Source: Spirosoma terrae
Lineage (GTDB): Bacteria; Bacteroidota; Bacteroidia; Cytophagales; Spirosomataceae
Length of the DNA stretch: 64,000 nucleotides
Direction of reading: 5' to 3'
NCBI RefSeq assembly: GCF_010435915.1
Contig: NZ_JAAFZH010000022.1
Coordinates: forward strand, 47,552 to 111,551
Below the pieces are notes generated by a model that saw only the letters and a list, made by a program, of their open reading frames with translations, was not told the origin of the DNA and searched no databases. The position numbers and the translations under genes are program-made. Below, piece by piece: positions 53,117-63,900 of this stretch. Position 1 is the first letter of the stretch. Every line of letters starts with the position of its first letter.

Positions 53117-55603
53117 ATGCTTCACAACCGAACTACTCTCCGAAAAAAGCTCCACCCTCTTCTCTGGCTACTGGCGCTCTCGCCCCTTGCTGGCCAGGCG
53201 CAGGACACCCAGGGTTACCAAACCCCTCCCAAAACGCTGGCCGATCTGGTAACGGCCCCGCTTACTCCTACCGTTCGCATGGCGTCCAAAAGCGACATGA
53301 TGCTTATTCTGGAACAAGCCGCGGCTCCCAGTATTGCCGAATTGTCGCAACCCGAACTGAAACTAGCTGGTTTGCGGATGAACCCGGCCAACAATGGTCC
53401 TAGCCGTGTGCAATACATAACCGGCCTTAAGCTCAAAAAGCTGACCGATAAAGACAGCAAGGCCATAACCGGCCTCCCAGCCTCTCCGCTGATTAGCTTT
53501 GTTCAATGGTCGCCCGACGATTCGAAAGTGGCTTTTGCCAACTCTACCGACAATCGTATGGACCTCTACGTTGCTGATGTAGCCACGGCCAGTGCGCAAA
53601 AAGTGGGCTCCATCGCCCTGAACGGAACGCTGGGTATGCCGTATCGCTGGCTATCCGATAGCAAGGGCTTAATCGTAAAAGCGATCCCAGCGAACCGGGG
53701 AGCTGCCCCAGAAGTCAGCCGGGTTCCTTCCGGCCCGACCACTCAGCAAAACATCGGTGGACAACGTGGGCAGGCACCAACGTATCAGGATTTGCTCAAA
53801 AACCCATCCGACGAGCGCCAGTTCGCTTACTACACTACGTCGCAGGTGGTTCGGCTCGGGCTCGACGGATCAACGACGCCAATTGGTCAACCCGGCATTA
53901 TCATCTCGGCTGACCCGTCTCCGGATGGACAGTACGTCATGGTTGAAACGGCTCATACCCCCTTCTCCTATCTGGTTCCGGTTTACCGTTTCCCGCTCAA
54001 AACAGATGTCTACGCCGTCACAGGCTCGCTGGTTAAGAGCCTTAATGATAGCCCTTTGCAGGAAAACGTTTCCTACAGCCGCGATGGTGTTGCTACTGGC
54101 CCCCGTGACTTCAACTGGCGGGCCGATGCTCCTGCTTCTGTTTATTATACTGTTGCTCAGGACAATGGCGATCCAAAAGTTAAAGCCGACATTCGCGACA
54201 AGGTTTATCTGGTAGATGCGCCATTTACGGCTCAGCCTAAAGAAATCTATGCATCCCAATTCCGCTTCGGTGGTTTTGATTGGGGCAATGAATCGACTGC
54301 TTTTGCCAGTGAACGCTGGTGGCAAAGTCGTAAAACGATCACCAAAATCGTTAACCCATCCAACTGGCAAACGTCAGTGCTTTTTGATCGTTCGTACGAA
54401 GATCGTTACTCCAACCCAGGTCAGCCCGATACGAAAACGAATCAGTATGGCCGCGAGGTGCTAAATCTGTTACCTTCCGGCGAGATCGTTATGGTGAACC
54501 CACAAGGCTCATCGCCCGAAGGTGACCGTCCGTTCGTGAGTCTGCTGAATCTGAAAACCAAGCAGAGCAAAGAATTATGGCGTTCGGTGGCTCCTTATTT
54601 CGAGCGTCCTATTGCCGTATTGGATGCAACCAAACAGGTTATCCTGACCACGCGCGAATCGCCCGACGAAAGCCCTAACTACTACGTTCGGAATCTGAAA
54701 GCGCGCATCGCTCCTATTCAGGCCACGTTCTTCCCACATCCTTATCCAAATCTAAAAGGCATCCAGAAGCAACAACTGCGCTACAAACGTAACGATGGTG
54801 TTGATCTGACCGCTACGTTGTATTTGCCGGTTGGCTACAAAAAAGAACAAGGCCCATTGCCTACCTTCCTGTGGGCGTATCCGGCTGAGTTTAAAAGCAA
54901 AGATGCTGCTGGCCAGGTTTCGGGTTCACCCTATCAGTTCAACCGGATTAGCTTCTGGGGAGCTGCTGCGTTTGTAACAATGGGTTACGCCATTCTCGAC
55001 AATGCGAGTATCCCCATAGTAGGTGAAGGCGACAAAGAGCCCAATGATACGTATGTAGAGCAATTGGTAGCGAGTGCTAAAGCGGCTATCGACGAAGGCG
55101 TTCGGTTAGGCGTGGTCGATTCGAGTAAAGTAGGCGTAGGTGGGCACTCATACGGCGCTTTCATGACAGCGAACCTGTTGACGCACAGCCGTTACTTTAA
55201 AGCGGGGATTGCCCGTAGTGGTGCCTATAACCGTACCTTAACGCCGTTTGGCTTCCAGAACGAGCAACGTACCTACTGGCAGGCTCCTGAAGTCTATAGC
55301 AAAATGTCGCCATTCATGAATGCCGATAAAATGAAAACTCCGTTGATGCTGATTCACGGCGAGGCTGACAACAATACCGGTACGTTCCCGATTCAATCGG
55401 AACGCTATTACAATGCCCTGAAAGGTTTCGGCGCAACAACCCGACTGGTATTTCTACCCTACGAAAGCCACCACTATGATTCGAAGGAATCGCTCCTGCA
55501 CATGTTGTGGGAAATGAACGGCTGGCTCGACAAATATGTCAAGAACCCATCTGCTACAGCCAGCACCAATGCCGCTGGTAAAGTGGGCGGTGGCAGCAAA
55601 TAA
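53117..55603 (+). CDS. Prolyl oligopeptidase family S9 peptidase, exported
   Basis: About 828 residues from ATG 53117, which places a signal peptide at the start (LLWLLALSPLAGQA-Q). An N-terminal beta-propeller (about 30-560) is followed by an alpha/beta-hydrolase domain. The catalytic triad is visible as Ser678 (GVGGHSYGAFM), Asp751 (HGEADNNTG) and His785 (ESHHYDSK). It resembles the glutamyl-endopeptidase/acylaminoacyl-type S9 enzymes of Bacteroidota that trim extracellular peptides. A run of Ala/Gly ends the protein. It is followed by a strong terminator. Confidence 0.88.
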   Translation: MLHNRTTLRKKLHPLLWLLALSPLAGQAQDTQGYQTPPKTLADLVTAPLTPTVRMASKSDMMLILEQAAAPSIAELSQPELKLAGLRMNPANNGPSRVQYITGLKLKKLTDKDSKAITGLPASPLISFVQWSPDDSKVAFANSTDNRMDLYVADVATASAQKVGSIALNGTLGMPYRWLSDSKGLIVKAIPANRGAAPEVSRVPSGPTTQQNIGGQRGQAPTYQDLLKNPSDERQFAYYTTSQVVRLGLDGSTTPIGQPGIIISADPSPDGQYVMVETAHTPFSYLVPVYRFPLKTDVYAVTGSLVKSLNDSPLQENVSYSRDGVATGPRDFNWRADAPASVYYTVAQDNGDPKVKADIRDKVYLVDAPFTAQPKEIYASQFRFGGFDWGNESTAFASERWWQSRKTITKIVNPSNWQTSVLFDRSYEDRYSNPGQPDTKTNQYGREVLNLLPSGEIVMVNPQGSSPEGDRPFVSLLNLKTKQSKELWRSVAPYFERPIAVLDATKQVILTTRESPDESPNYYVRNLKARIAPIQATFFPHPYPNLKGIQKQQLRYKRNDGVDLTATLYLPVGYKKEQGPLPTFLWAYPAEFKSKDAAGQVSGSPYQFNRISFWGAAAFVTMGYAILDNASIPIVGEGDKEPNDTYVEQLVASAKAAIDEGVRLGVVDSSKVGVGGHSYGAFMTANLLTHSRYFKAGIARSGAYNRTLTPFGFQNEQRTYWQAPEVYSKMSPFMNADKMKTPLMLIHGEADNNTGTFPIQSERYYNALKGFGATTRLVFLPYESHHYDSKESLLHMLWEMNGWLDKYVKNPSATASTNAAGKVGGGSK

Positions 55604-55615
55604 GACGTAACTTAA

Positions 55616-55666
55616 AAGCCGTCCCGGCTTAGCGAAGAGAAATAGCTAAACCGGGACGGCTTTTTT
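55616..55666 (+). terminator. Terminator after the S9 peptidase gene
   Basis: An 18-bp stem (aagccgtcccgg... / ...ccgggacggctt) with one mismatch is followed by six T. It may also serve the convergent AhpD-like gene. Confidence 0.88.
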
Positions 55667-55694
55667 ATTGATGTAAGCTGTTAACCTCGTACGT

Positions 55695-56129
55695 TCAGGC
55701 AGGCTGAAGCTGGGTTGTAACAGCAATCCGATTCCAGGCATTGATGGTTACGATAGCCATAATTACCTGAGCCAGATAACTACTACCGAGTAACGCTTCG
55801 GCCCGTTGATACGTAGCGTCTGAAACCCGGCCGGTAATCAGCGTTACTTCTTCAGTTAAGGCTAAAATCGCCCGTTCTTCTTCCGTGAAAAACGGAGCTT
55901 CACGCCAGGCACTCAGAGCGTAGATCCGTTGTTCGGTTTCGCCAGCCTTCCGGGCATCTTTTGTGTGCATATCAATACAGAAGGCACAGCCGTTAATCTG
56001 CGACGCTCTGATTTTGATGAGTTCCTTGTGGGTTTTCGTCAAATCACTCGCACCCAAATATTTTTCCAGGCCCAGCATAGCATTATAGGCTTTAGCCTCC
56101 GTTTCCAGGATATTGATTCTCTTGCTCAT
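55695..56129 (-). CDS. Carboxymuconolactone decarboxylase / AhpD-like protein
   Basis: This 144-residue protein is all-helical, with the C-x-x-C-x-x-x-H redox motif (GCAFCIDMH) at about 51-60 and the family helix TKDARKAGE following. AhpD-type proteins reduce peroxides via the paired Cys residues. The substrate is unknown. It lies 122 bp downstream of a Crp-type regulator on the same strand, which may control it (inference). Confidence 0.85.
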   Translation of the reverse strand: MSKRINILETEAKAYNAMLGLEKYLGASDLTKTHKELIKIRASQINGCAFCIDMHTKDARKAGETEQRIYALSAWREAPFFTEEERAILALTEEVTLITGRVSDATYQRAEALLGSSYLAQVIMAIVTINAWNRIAVTTQLQPA

Positions 56130-56251
56130 TGTCTTTGCGATTAGTAAGTCGATTGTTTGATTTACGTTGCAAAGGTGGGCGTTGGCCTGCTCTGAAAAAA
56201 TGAAACTAGTTTAAGAAATGATTCGCCACGCCCATAAATTTTTCGGGCTGA

Positions 56252-56842
56252 TCAGTTGCGTTTAGCCCTGATTTTACTCAAAAACTGCGGTGTAAAACCC
56301 AGATACGAAGCCAGCATATACAACGGCACTCGCTGCGCAAAATCAGGAAACATGGCCGTGAACTGGTTGTATCGATCTTCGCCCGACAGATTGTTCATAA
56401 ATTCAATACGTCGCTGAGAAGCCGTGTAGGCACGTAGCAAGACCAACCGAAAATAGCGTTCCAGCTTAGGAACTTTCGCCAGCAATTCGTCCTGCACACT
56501 GGCTTTTAGTTCGATAATTTCGGTATCCTCAACGGCCTGAATGTAATACTGGCTGGGCCGCTGACTCGTCAGGCTTCCGTAATCAGCAATCCACCAGTTC
56601 TCAAGCCCAAAGTGAGTAATCTGCTCCTGTTCGCTGGTGGTTATAAAAAACAGCCGCAAACACCCCGAACTGATAAAATAATTGGCCGCACAAACCTTCC
56701 CCGGCTCCAGCAAAAAGGTCTTTTTTGCTACGTGTCGATGACTGAGAAATGAACAGAGCACCTCAATTTCCGACGGCTCTAAATCAACGTAGCGCCGAAT
56801 ATGGTCTAGAAGAGACTGGTAGATCATCAGGCTTCCATTCAT
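56252..56842 (-). CDS. Crp/Fnr family transcriptional regulator
   Basis: This 196-residue protein has an N-terminal cyclic-nucleotide-binding-type beta-barrel (KKTFLLEPGKVCAANYFISSGCLRLFF), a long dimer helix and a C-terminal winged helix ending MLASYLGFTPQFLSKIRAK. The effector-binding Arg-Ser pair of true CRP is not evident, so the signal is unknown. It is upstream of the AhpD-like gene, with which it may form a peroxide-response pair (inference). Confidence 0.85.
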   Translation of the reverse strand: MNGSLMIYQSLLDHIRRYVDLEPSEIEVLCSFLSHRHVAKKTFLLEPGKVCAANYFISSGCLRLFFITTSEQEQITHFGLENWWIADYGSLTSQRPSQYYIQAVEDTEIIELKASVQDELLAKVPKLERYFRLVLLRAYTASQRRIEFMNNLSGEDRYNQFTAMFPDFAQRVPLYMLASYLGFTPQFLSKIRAKRN

Positions 56843-57051
56843 TTGATTGGGGGTTTATAGATGAAAGCAACCAGCACCAGGCAACTAACCAATATAATTT
56901 CGGTTAACGTATTGTCGTAAACCAATTGGCTGGCATCGAGTAGCCAAAAGTACGATACGTAGCCTGGCAAAGCACTGCCGATTTCCCTTTTGCTAAGAAT
57001 TCACCTTGTTAATCAGACAAATAAATACACCTCACTTACTTTGTCGGCACT

Positions 57052-58797
57052 ATGCGTCTGAAAGATAAACTACCCCTTAGCTATCTTTTATTTACGAGCC
57101 GAGGCCGAATTAACCGCTTAACCTATTGGACTGTATCTGCTTTTATCTGGAGCACATTCTACGTATTGCATACGCTTCTGAATGACTTTATTGGTGAAGG
57201 CGCTACGTATATTCTCTACCCTTTGCTGCTTGTCTCGCTGGTTGCTACAGCCACCAAACGACTCCACGATATCAACCGCTCCGGCTATTGGCTATTGATC
57301 GTGCTGATTCCGGTTCTTGGCGCGCTCTGGCTGATTTATTGGCTTGGTTTCAAAAAAGGCGACAACCGGGCAAATCGGTTCGGAACCATACCGAACGAAG
57401 CCGCCGATTACCTCAAAAATGACGACGGCTCGCTAATACCTCATCTTAAAACGCAGGAACGTATCATTAATGACGTAACGCATCTGAATCCGGTTGTGGT
57501 CGCCGACGTTTTCCGGCCTACATCAACCGAGGAGTTACAGGAAAAAGTACGCACCACAACCGGCCCCGTTTCGGTGGGTGGTGGCCGCTTCAGTATGGGT
57601 GGCCAAACAGCCAGTCCGCATAGCCTGCACATCGATATGCGCGGCTTAAATCAGGTTATTCATTTTTCGAAAGCGGAGCGGATTATCAAAGTACAAACCG
57701 GTATTCGCTGGTGCGACATTCAGCGATTTATTGACCCGCATGATCTGAGTATCAAAATTATGCAGACGTACGCCAATTTTACGGTTGGGGGCGCCCTGAG
57801 CGTTAATTGCCACGGTCGCTACATGGGTCATGGCCCACTCATCCTGTCCGTACGTTCCGTTGAAGTCCTGCTGGCCGATGGATCGTTGGTCTACGCCAGC
57901 CGAACCGAAAATCCGGACTTATTTTTTGGCACCATCGGCTGCTATAACGGTCTGGGCATCATCGTAACCGCCGAACTTGATCTCGAAGAAAATCTGGCTG
58001 TTCGCCGGGTATACAAGAAGCTTCCCTACACGGATTACAGTTCCTTTTTTATTGATACGATTCGCGATAATCCGGAAGCCGTTTTCCATAATGGCGATAT
58101 GTATCCACCGGCGTTTACGAACATGCGAGCCGTTACGTGGGTCAAAACAACCGAAAAACCAACTGTTAAAACCCGGCTCATGCCACTGCGCGAATCCTAC
58201 CCGCTGGAACGCTATTTCATGTGGGCTTTCACGGAAACGATGCTGGGCAAATGGCGTCGCGAACACGTGGTTGATCCGCTCCTATACCTCACTACGCCCA
58301 TTCACTGGCGTAATTACGAAGCGGGTTATGACGTAGCCGAGCTGGAACCACGTTCCCGGACAAAGCGAACCTACGTATTGCAGGAGTATTTTGTTCCGGT
58401 TCGGCATTTCGAGGTTTTTGCCCGGAAAATGAGCGAGATTTTCAATCGGTATAACGTCAATGTGATTAACGTATCGGTTCGGCACGCGTTGCCCGATCAA
58501 GGTTCCTACCTGGCCTGGGCTCGCGAAGAAGTATTCGCGTTTGTGGTTTACTACAAACAGCGAACCAACGACGTAGCAAAAAACGCAGTCGCGATCTGGA
58601 CGCGCGAACTCATCGATGCGGTTCTGTCGGTAGAAGGCGCTTATTATTTACCATATCAGGCACACGCTACAGCCGGGCAATTTCATCAGGCCTACCCGAA
58701 TGCCCGAAAATTATTCGCGTTAAAAAAGAAACTCGACCCCGATTTCAGGTTTCATAATATACTCTGGGACACGTATTACCAACCCGATAACAACTGA
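57052..58797 (+). CDS. DUF805 membrane domain fused to FAD-binding oxidase (VAO/PCMH type)
   Basis: 581 residues. Residues ~10-110 are a DUF805 module with four hydrophobic segments and the RGRINRLTYW and TATKRLHDINRSG(Y)W motifs. Residues ~125-580 form a VAO-type flavoprotein. It has VVVADVFRPTSTEELQEKV and VSVGGGRFSMGGQ, where the usual His for covalent FAD is replaced. TVGGALSVNCHGRYMGHGP, FFGTIGCYNGLGI and the C-terminal FHNILWDTYY follow. DUF805 normally stands alone; its fusion to an oxidase is unusual. It begins an operon: the methyltransferase gene follows in 5 bp. A weak tactttg box lies 17 bp upstream of ATG. Confidence 0.85.
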   Translation: MRLKDKLPLSYLLFTSRGRINRLTYWTVSAFIWSTFYVLHTLLNDFIGEGATYILYPLLLVSLVATATKRLHDINRSGYWLLIVLIPVLGALWLIYWLGFKKGDNRANRFGTIPNEAADYLKNDDGSLIPHLKTQERIINDVTHLNPVVVADVFRPTSTEELQEKVRTTTGPVSVGGGRFSMGGQTASPHSLHIDMRGLNQVIHFSKAERIIKVQTGIRWCDIQRFIDPHDLSIKIMQTYANFTVGGALSVNCHGRYMGHGPLILSVRSVEVLLADGSLVYASRTENPDLFFGTIGCYNGLGIIVTAELDLEENLAVRRVYKKLPYTDYSSFFIDTIRDNPEAVFHNGDMYPPAFTNMRAVTWVKTTEKPTVKTRLMPLRESYPLERYFMWAFTETMLGKWRREHVVDPLLYLTTPIHWRNYEAGYDVAELEPRSRTKRTYVLQEYFVPVRHFEVFARKMSEIFNRYNVNVINVSVRHALPDQGSYLAWAREEVFAFVVYYKQRTNDVAKNAVAIWTRELIDAVLSVEGAYYLPYQAHATAGQFHQAYPNARKLFALKKKLDPDFRFHNILWDTYYQPDNN

Positions 58798-58802
58798 AAA
58801 CC

Positions 58803-59663
58803 ATGATAACGACCACATCAGAATTTCATACGGTATTCGACAATACGAAACCACGCGATGCTTTTTATCGCTTTTTGCAGGTTGTTTTTCACCTCTATCC
58901 GGAAGATAAATTTCATCACCTGATCGGCGAAGTCACGAAAACAGAAACGTCGGACGAGCGAATCTATAAAACGATTCAGGATCGTCTGCCGACTATAAAA
59001 CCATTTCTGTCGGAGCTGACCTATGCTCTGCCCGCGCTCAAGGTTCAGAAAAAAGAGATGACCCGGCAGATGCTGAGCTTACTTCCTACCGGGGCTAAAC
59101 TGAACGGGTATGCCGAAATTGGATCAACGGGTCGTTATATCAGCGATCTGCGTAAACACGTGCCCGTCAGTGGACCAATTTACCTCATCAACGACGTAGC
59201 GCCGACCTATGGCCCGGCCGATATTATGGAGCGCGGCCAACTAACCAAGCTCGGTACGTTCATAGAATCGCACGATTTTGATCCCATCAGCGCTACTGAG
59301 ATTCCCGATGAAAGCGTCGATTTAGTGACCTGCCTGATTGGTCTTCACCACACCCGCCCCGAAAAGCTGGCTGGTTTTCTACAATCCGTTCGGCGCATAT
59401 TACGTCCTGGCGGCTGGTTTATCCTGCGTGATCACGACGTCAAAAATCCAGACATGGCTACGTTCGTCTCGCTCGTTCATACGGTGTTTAATCTGGGGCT
59501 AAACGTCAGTTGGGAAACCGATCAGCAGGATTATAAGGATTTTAAACCCATTGAGGAATGGAGTAAACTCGTGACGCAGGAAGGGTTTACTGACGCGGGC
59601 AAACGGCTCCTGCAGGCGAATGACCCTTCAGACAATACGATGGTAATTTTCACAAAGAACTAA
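58803..59663 (+). CDS. Class I SAM-dependent methyltransferase
   Basis: 286 residues. Helices fill residues 1-85. The Rossmann-like domain follows, with motif I AEIGSTGRY, an acidic second strand (LINDV), the DLVTCLIGLHH motif IV segment and ILRPGGWFILRDHD. The substrate is unknown. The first ~100 residues are not typical of small-molecule methyltransferases and may form a lid or bind the partner proteins. It sits between the flavoprotein and the third gene, 5 bp and 8 bp away. Confidence 0.88.
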   Translation: MITTTSEFHTVFDNTKPRDAFYRFLQVVFHLYPEDKFHHLIGEVTKTETSDERIYKTIQDRLPTIKPFLSELTYALPALKVQKKEMTRQMLSLLPTGAKLNGYAEIGSTGRYISDLRKHVPVSGPIYLINDVAPTYGPADIMERGQLTKLGTFIESHDFDPISATEIPDESVDLVTCLIGLHHTRPEKLAGFLQSVRRILRPGGWFILRDHDVKNPDMATFVSLVHTVFNLGLNVSWETDQQDYKDFKPIEEWSKLVTQEGFTDAGKRLLQANDPSDNTMVIFTKN

Positions 59664-59671
59664 GCCAGCCC

Positions 59672-60766
59672 ATGCTTCGCCTTCCCATTCTGACAGTTGT
59701 TATGGTCTTACTGGCCGTGGTTCTATATCTGCGTAAAGGTCGCCAGACACTAACGATTCCGGCGGGTAAAGGCTGTGTTGTTCCGAATGATTGGTTCGCA
59801 GCGAATCCGCATCCCATGACACCAGCCGATCATGTCCGGCCAGCCGACCAAACGTTTCTGACGTATCCTGAATGGTTTCTGGTACACAGCCCGGCCGAAA
59901 TTGCTGATTATGCCAAGAACCACACGACCACTACGTTCCCTTACATGAGTCACGTTCGGCAGCTCTGGCAGAGTTACGGTATCGTGTACGACCAGATAAA
60001 AGCGACTTTTCCGTTCAATACGGGCTACCACGTCATGATCTGGGTTATTGGCGTAAGCACAACCGTAGAGTATGCCATGAAGGCGCTTTACGAAACGGTT
60101 GTTGGCCGATTAACCAATCCCGCTCATGGCTGCGTAGTGACCGACGAAGATAAATTTAACGCGCAGTTTACGCAGGATTATGTCGATTTTATTCGGGAAT
60201 TACCGTGGTATGAATTTGATTTTACATCCCGCATTTCCCGGCTCTTCTCCGAAACATCGTTATGGGGCCCGCATTTCATCCGAAAATGTGAGCGCAAGTA
60301 CATGCTCCTCACCGAATTAGTAGTGAAAGCGGGTTACGGCTATCTTATTAAACTCGGCACTAAAGCCGCTTACGACGAAGCGTTGCTCACCACGGCGGTT
60401 GTTGTTGATAAAGCCCCCGCTACGTTACCATCCAAAACGAAACTACTGAAAACGTATCCTGACGAGTCAGCCCTATTGCTTCTTCCCCGCTACGAAGCGT
60501 TCAATCCGGCCGCATCGGCTCTGGCACAACACGGTGTTACGTTCCGCGAAATTGCGGGCAATAACTCAGCCCTTCTCCTGACCGTCTTGTCGCCCGAAAA
60601 CTGGCACCCTGATCGACCGGATTTTCGGGTTGTTTTCACCCAGCCTGTTCTGACAAAACCTGGCCTGAAGCGAGTTGCCCTGGTAACAACGGTTGGCCGA
60701 CTTAACAAAACCATCCGATACGTTCAGGAACAGCACGTAACGATTGAGCACGTGTATGATTATTGA
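59672..60766 (+). CDS. Uncharacterised membrane-anchored protein, third gene of the cassette
   Basis: This 364-residue protein has an N-terminal hydrophobic helix (about 3-20) followed by a basic segment, so it is probably membrane-anchored. Motifs FLTYPEWFLVHSP, the aromatic-rich HVMIWVIGVS, ELPWYEFDFTSRISRLF and ETSLWGPHFIRKCERKY stand out, but I do not recognise a characterised family. It starts 8 bp after the methyltransferase stop, so co-expression is almost certain. Its conserved aromatic and acidic residues suggest an enzyme or lipid-binding role (speculative). Confidence 0.75.
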   Translation: MLRLPILTVVMVLLAVVLYLRKGRQTLTIPAGKGCVVPNDWFAANPHPMTPADHVRPADQTFLTYPEWFLVHSPAEIADYAKNHTTTTFPYMSHVRQLWQSYGIVYDQIKATFPFNTGYHVMIWVIGVSTTVEYAMKALYETVVGRLTNPAHGCVVTDEDKFNAQFTQDYVDFIRELPWYEFDFTSRISRLFSETSLWGPHFIRKCERKYMLLTELVVKAGYGYLIKLGTKAAYDEALLTTAVVVDKAPATLPSKTKLLKTYPDESALLLLPRYEAFNPAASALAQHGVTFREIAGNNSALLLTVLSPENWHPDRPDFRVVFTQPVLTKPGLKRVALVTTVGRLNKTIRYVQEQHVTIEHVYDY

Positions 60767-60948
60767 GTGAATCTAGATGGCAAATACCCTTATTGAAATT
60801 TTTGCATCAATTGAAATAGCTAATAATTTAGCCAATTCAAATGTGCCTACAATCTTATAAGCAAATCACAAAAAGCTATTAGACTATCTTGTATCTGTCT
60901 CTTATGTTATAGGTGAAGTTTAGCTTCAATACAAATCATATTACTTGG

Positions 60949-63900
60949 CTATTCTTCTTCATCAAATTCAAACGTAAACGGATTTACTTCTTTCCAAGAG
61001 AATCTTTCTTTTGGTCTCTCTTTCTCCCGCTCTAAATATTTTTCGGTTGCATCATAAATTATTCTATCAAACTGAAGTTGATCATCTTTAAAATGCAGTA
61101 TACCTGAGATGACGGTTTGGCTGAAATTTTCCTCACCCCCATGCGCCGAATGATAAATAGACTTTTGTCCAAGTACAGTCCAGAAGACGCGCAAACCTTG
61201 CTGATTTAGCATGTCCAGAAATTCTGCTTTACAGATTAATAGACATGAATCTCCCGCTTTAGCGACGCTGGGATCAAAGCAAACTATTTGACCATTTGAA
61301 TTAGCGAAAGTTCCTTCTGTTTCGGTAAACTGTAGTTTCAGCTTATCAAATAGAAAACTATTTGGCACATAAAAACTGATCGATTCCTCTTTCGACATAT
61401 CATATTGTTCTGACCATATATAATCCTCGATAGGCACCATAACCGGCTCTAAATTTTCAATACCAGCATTGCGGTGATGGTAGCCGACGGTTATTCTTCT
61501 CCAAGGGTGCTGAATACATTCATCCTTTTGTGTCTGATCTACAAGTGAATTATAGGGTGGAGACCAGTAAAGTTCACGGCTAAATAGATCACGTTGTTCC
61601 CTATGTTCAGGCATCCACTTACCAAAAAAATCCTGAGTCTTCCCCCATTCAATAAACTTGCTATAGGCTTTATCGGATACTATATAGGCTCGAAGTTGAT
61701 ACCAAAGATTTTTCTTTGGCGTATGGTATTCATCCTCATGAGCAAGCGTGGGTTCTTGCCAAGAAGGATGCGACTCAAGGGAAAGCCATTCTTTGCCGTC
61801 TTCAGGATTAACGAATTGGATAAATTGTATTGGCTCAGGAAAGTCATCATGCAAGGATATCCAATTAGCGTGCGGCATTTGCCAATCAAATTCCTGATTT
61901 GGATTCCACCAAGTAACGTTCCCCTTTTTAACAGAAGTTTTTCTGATCAATATAGTAGGATCAATATCGCGTACAGACGGCTCCCAAGGACCTTGGTATG
62001 GAACTTCCTTATCATCACGCCAACGATCTCTATGAGTGACGTTATCAGAAACACGCGCGAGTAATTCATGCATCGCAATCCATTGATATTTTTTCCCAAT
62101 TCTTTCGCTTTGCACGTCATCCCGACCATTTTTGAAACGTCCTATATATGCTTCAAACTCACCTAGCTTTTCAACATCATAGCCATATTTCTCAAATATC
62201 CACTGGACTGCTAGATTGCTTAATTGGTTAACACTAATATCTTTAGCCCAACCACTGAAATTGCCTTCAAATACATATCGCCCGAAATCACCATACATTC
62301 TACCCCCAGAGTTGGTTATCATTGAACTTAGAATTTCATTCTGTGACCAATGATACTTTTTGAAATCAGCAGATTTGTAATCTAACTTATATTTTTCATT
62401 AATTTCCTTATTAGTCGGAAATCGCTTCGGTAGTTTGCTTTTGTAGGGAGGCCTGATTTTTTGCAAATCATTTTTTTCAGCTAGTCCTAAATAATCAGCA
62501 TATTCAATTACTTGCCGTGCGTAATCCCGAAGTAAAATGTGTGGGTAAACTTCGTCTCGATTAAAAATAGTGTGGTAAGTATAGTCACTCAGTATTTTTA
62601 TTTTTTCTGTAGATTTTGTTCTCAAGGCACATCCGTATGCCACTGCCCACAACCTCTCATATACATACGGGTCATTAATCTTTTCAAAGGTTTGAAGTGT
62701 CTGGATTAGAATCGGAATACGATTCTCAAACAGAGATACTAATGCCTTCGTGGTAGAGTCACGTAGAAGACGATTTGAACTGGTTAAGAACCAAGCCAAG
62801 GTCTGTCCTAATAAGCGAGCAGATTCGTCTTCGATATTTTCCTTAGAAGCTGGAGACCAAGCCCAATCTACAAGACGCTGTACAGCGGATACCTCTTCTG
62901 ATTCTTCAGGCTCACGTGCGTATTTAAAATGGATATACTTTGACCACCAAGAATCACGTTCAACCATGCTTAAAGGCATTAACGATTGGTGTAAAAAATC
63001 ACTGTTAAACGGGTGCTGTGGCGAAGCTGTAACCAACAACAAGTTTTGGGTTAGACGGTCAAACCAGTACTCTTCTTGATCAGTTTCCGCGATACGTTGA
63101 AGGTAACGTTTAGATTTCTCAGTATATGACGTCAACTTTCTCCATAGTAAACTTTCAATAAAAGCACCGGCCAACGAGCCTGTATTCGCAAATTGGGGAA
63201 GCACCTGATGTAGCTCAATACCCATCTTTTCAGGTAATTGAATAGCCATTGCCTCAACTAATCCTTCATTTTTGTGAATAGCTTTCTCCCCTGAAATTAG
63301 TAATTGTAGTTTAGTATCTTGCTTGAAAGAATATTCTGGCGAATTTTTATCAACATGATTATTGATCAGGTGAGTAACCATTAAATGATCACCAAAACGC
63401 TCATAAGTAAAATAGATAATTTCCTCACCTTTCATTTGCTGAGTATCCTGGTCCCAACGCTGTGTGAAGTTTTTACTGAGAATACCTTCGGCTATTAAAT
63501 CTGCTATATACTGTCCCCGAGATGGCTCGGGTACGGCTTTAAGTCGAGGAAGATCAAGTAGCCAGTAAAACGCTTCGTCAAATGGCAAACTGCGTTCTGC
63601 TTTATCTAATAATTTCGCAGCTATTTCTTCAACTATTTTCTGCGTTAGACGTAACGAAACGGGGTAATGCCATTTCTCCGATAAAGCTTTATCTATAGCA
63701 TCTAAAAGAAAGGTGATAATAGCTGTAATGCCCTCATAACCATCTGGTATCCTACGTAGGCCTTTCCTCTGCAATCCCTTACAGAATAAATGTAAAAACA
63801 ATGGATTACTAAATTCGGGATGAAGTAGCGGTATACTTGGTAATGTCAGACCGTAAAAGAGAAAGAATTGTTTAGTCGCTTCGTATTCAAATGACCTAAA

